From Deltaproteobacteria bacterium (lineage in GTDB: Bacteria; Desulfobacterota; Desulfobacteria; Desulfobacterales; Desulfatirhabdiaceae), in the NCBI GenBank assembly GCA_021778975.1, contig JAJYBO010000186.1, positions 1 to 6,083 of the forward strand: DNA of 6,083 bases, written 5' to 3'. The notes below the pieces were generated by a model that worked only from the letters and a program-made list of their open reading frames with translations, was not told the origin of the DNA and ran no database searches. The position numbers were made by a program, and so were the translations under genes. Below are positions 5,967-6,083 of the stretch, in pieces. How positions within the stretch are numbered: the stretch's first letter is position 1; every line of letters starts with the position of its first letter.

Positions 5967-6083
5967 AGTCGAATTTCAGACGGCTTTGTAAAAAGGCCGC
6001 AGGCAAGGCGCGCAAATCCGCAAGGAGTGAGGCGTACTATGGTACGCCGCAACGACGAAGGATGCAGCGTTGGCGCAGATCGG
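5967..6083. repeat. partial dispersed intergenic repeat, runs off the right edge
   Basis: No gene is visible. GTAAAAAG occurs at 5961-5968 and again at 5988-5995. Further on, GGCGTAC (6031-6037) and GTACGCC (6042-6048) form a perfect 7-bp stem with a TATG loop. This sits within a wider imperfect fold in which ATCC (6016-6019) can pair with GGAT (6060-6063). From memory, strings such as GCAGGCAAGGCGCGCAAATC and CGCAACGACGAAGGATG recur in intergenic regions of Desulfobacterales genomes, where they form non-coding palindromic elements resembling MITEs or REP sequences. A second outer arm containing CTTTTTAC would be expected beyond the window. Confidence 0.6.

Overview
The window looks like an ordinary chromosomal segment of an anaerobic, probably sulfate-reducing, Desulfobacterota bacterium (Desulfobacteria/Desulfobacterales type). 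The clues are a NIL-domain ferredoxin next to a 2-thiouridylase, a cytoplasmic molybdopterin oxidoreductase, a futalosine-pathway menaquinone gene (mqnD), and a 3'-terminal intergenic repeat. I recognise the general sequence of that repeat from memory of Desulfobacterales intergenic regions. Base composition is moderately GC-rich throughout, and no gene stands out as recently transferred. The organism assignment is an inference.

Layout: (1) Bases 49-1523 (+) hold two translationally coupled genes. One encodes a 143-aa NIL + 2x[4Fe-4S] ferredoxin, a homologue of the iron-sulfur subunit of L-aspartate semialdehyde sulfurtransferase. The other is mnmA, the tRNA U34 2-thiouridylase; the two overlap by ATGA. 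Both are sulfur-transfer proteins, and the natural partner of the first (a COG1900/DUF39 protein) may lie just left of the window. (2) Bases 1552-3789 (-) hold a 745-aa DMSO-reductase-superfamily molybdopterin oxidoreductase, convergent with mnmA. (3) Bases 3790-3984 are a divergent control region with a good sigma70 promoter for the gene on the right. (4) Bases 3985-4974 (+) encode a GlxA-type regulator with a DJ-1/PfpI domain followed by an AraC HTH; it is the obvious candidate regulator of the divergent oxidoreductase. (5) Bases 5085-5921 (+) hold mqnD, with its own leader. (6) Bases 5931-6083 hold a near-perfect 36-bp palindrome and the start of a larger structured repeat that runs off the right edge.

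The least ordinary item is the oxidoreductase. It keeps the four cluster cysteines and the cluster-proximal lysine, but my hand alignment places a glutamate (E135) where formate dehydrogenase H has its selenocysteine metal ligand. Its substrate is unknown, and the paired regulator is the best lead to its physiology. I see no tRNA, rRNA, CRISPR array, transposase, phage gene or defence system in this window.
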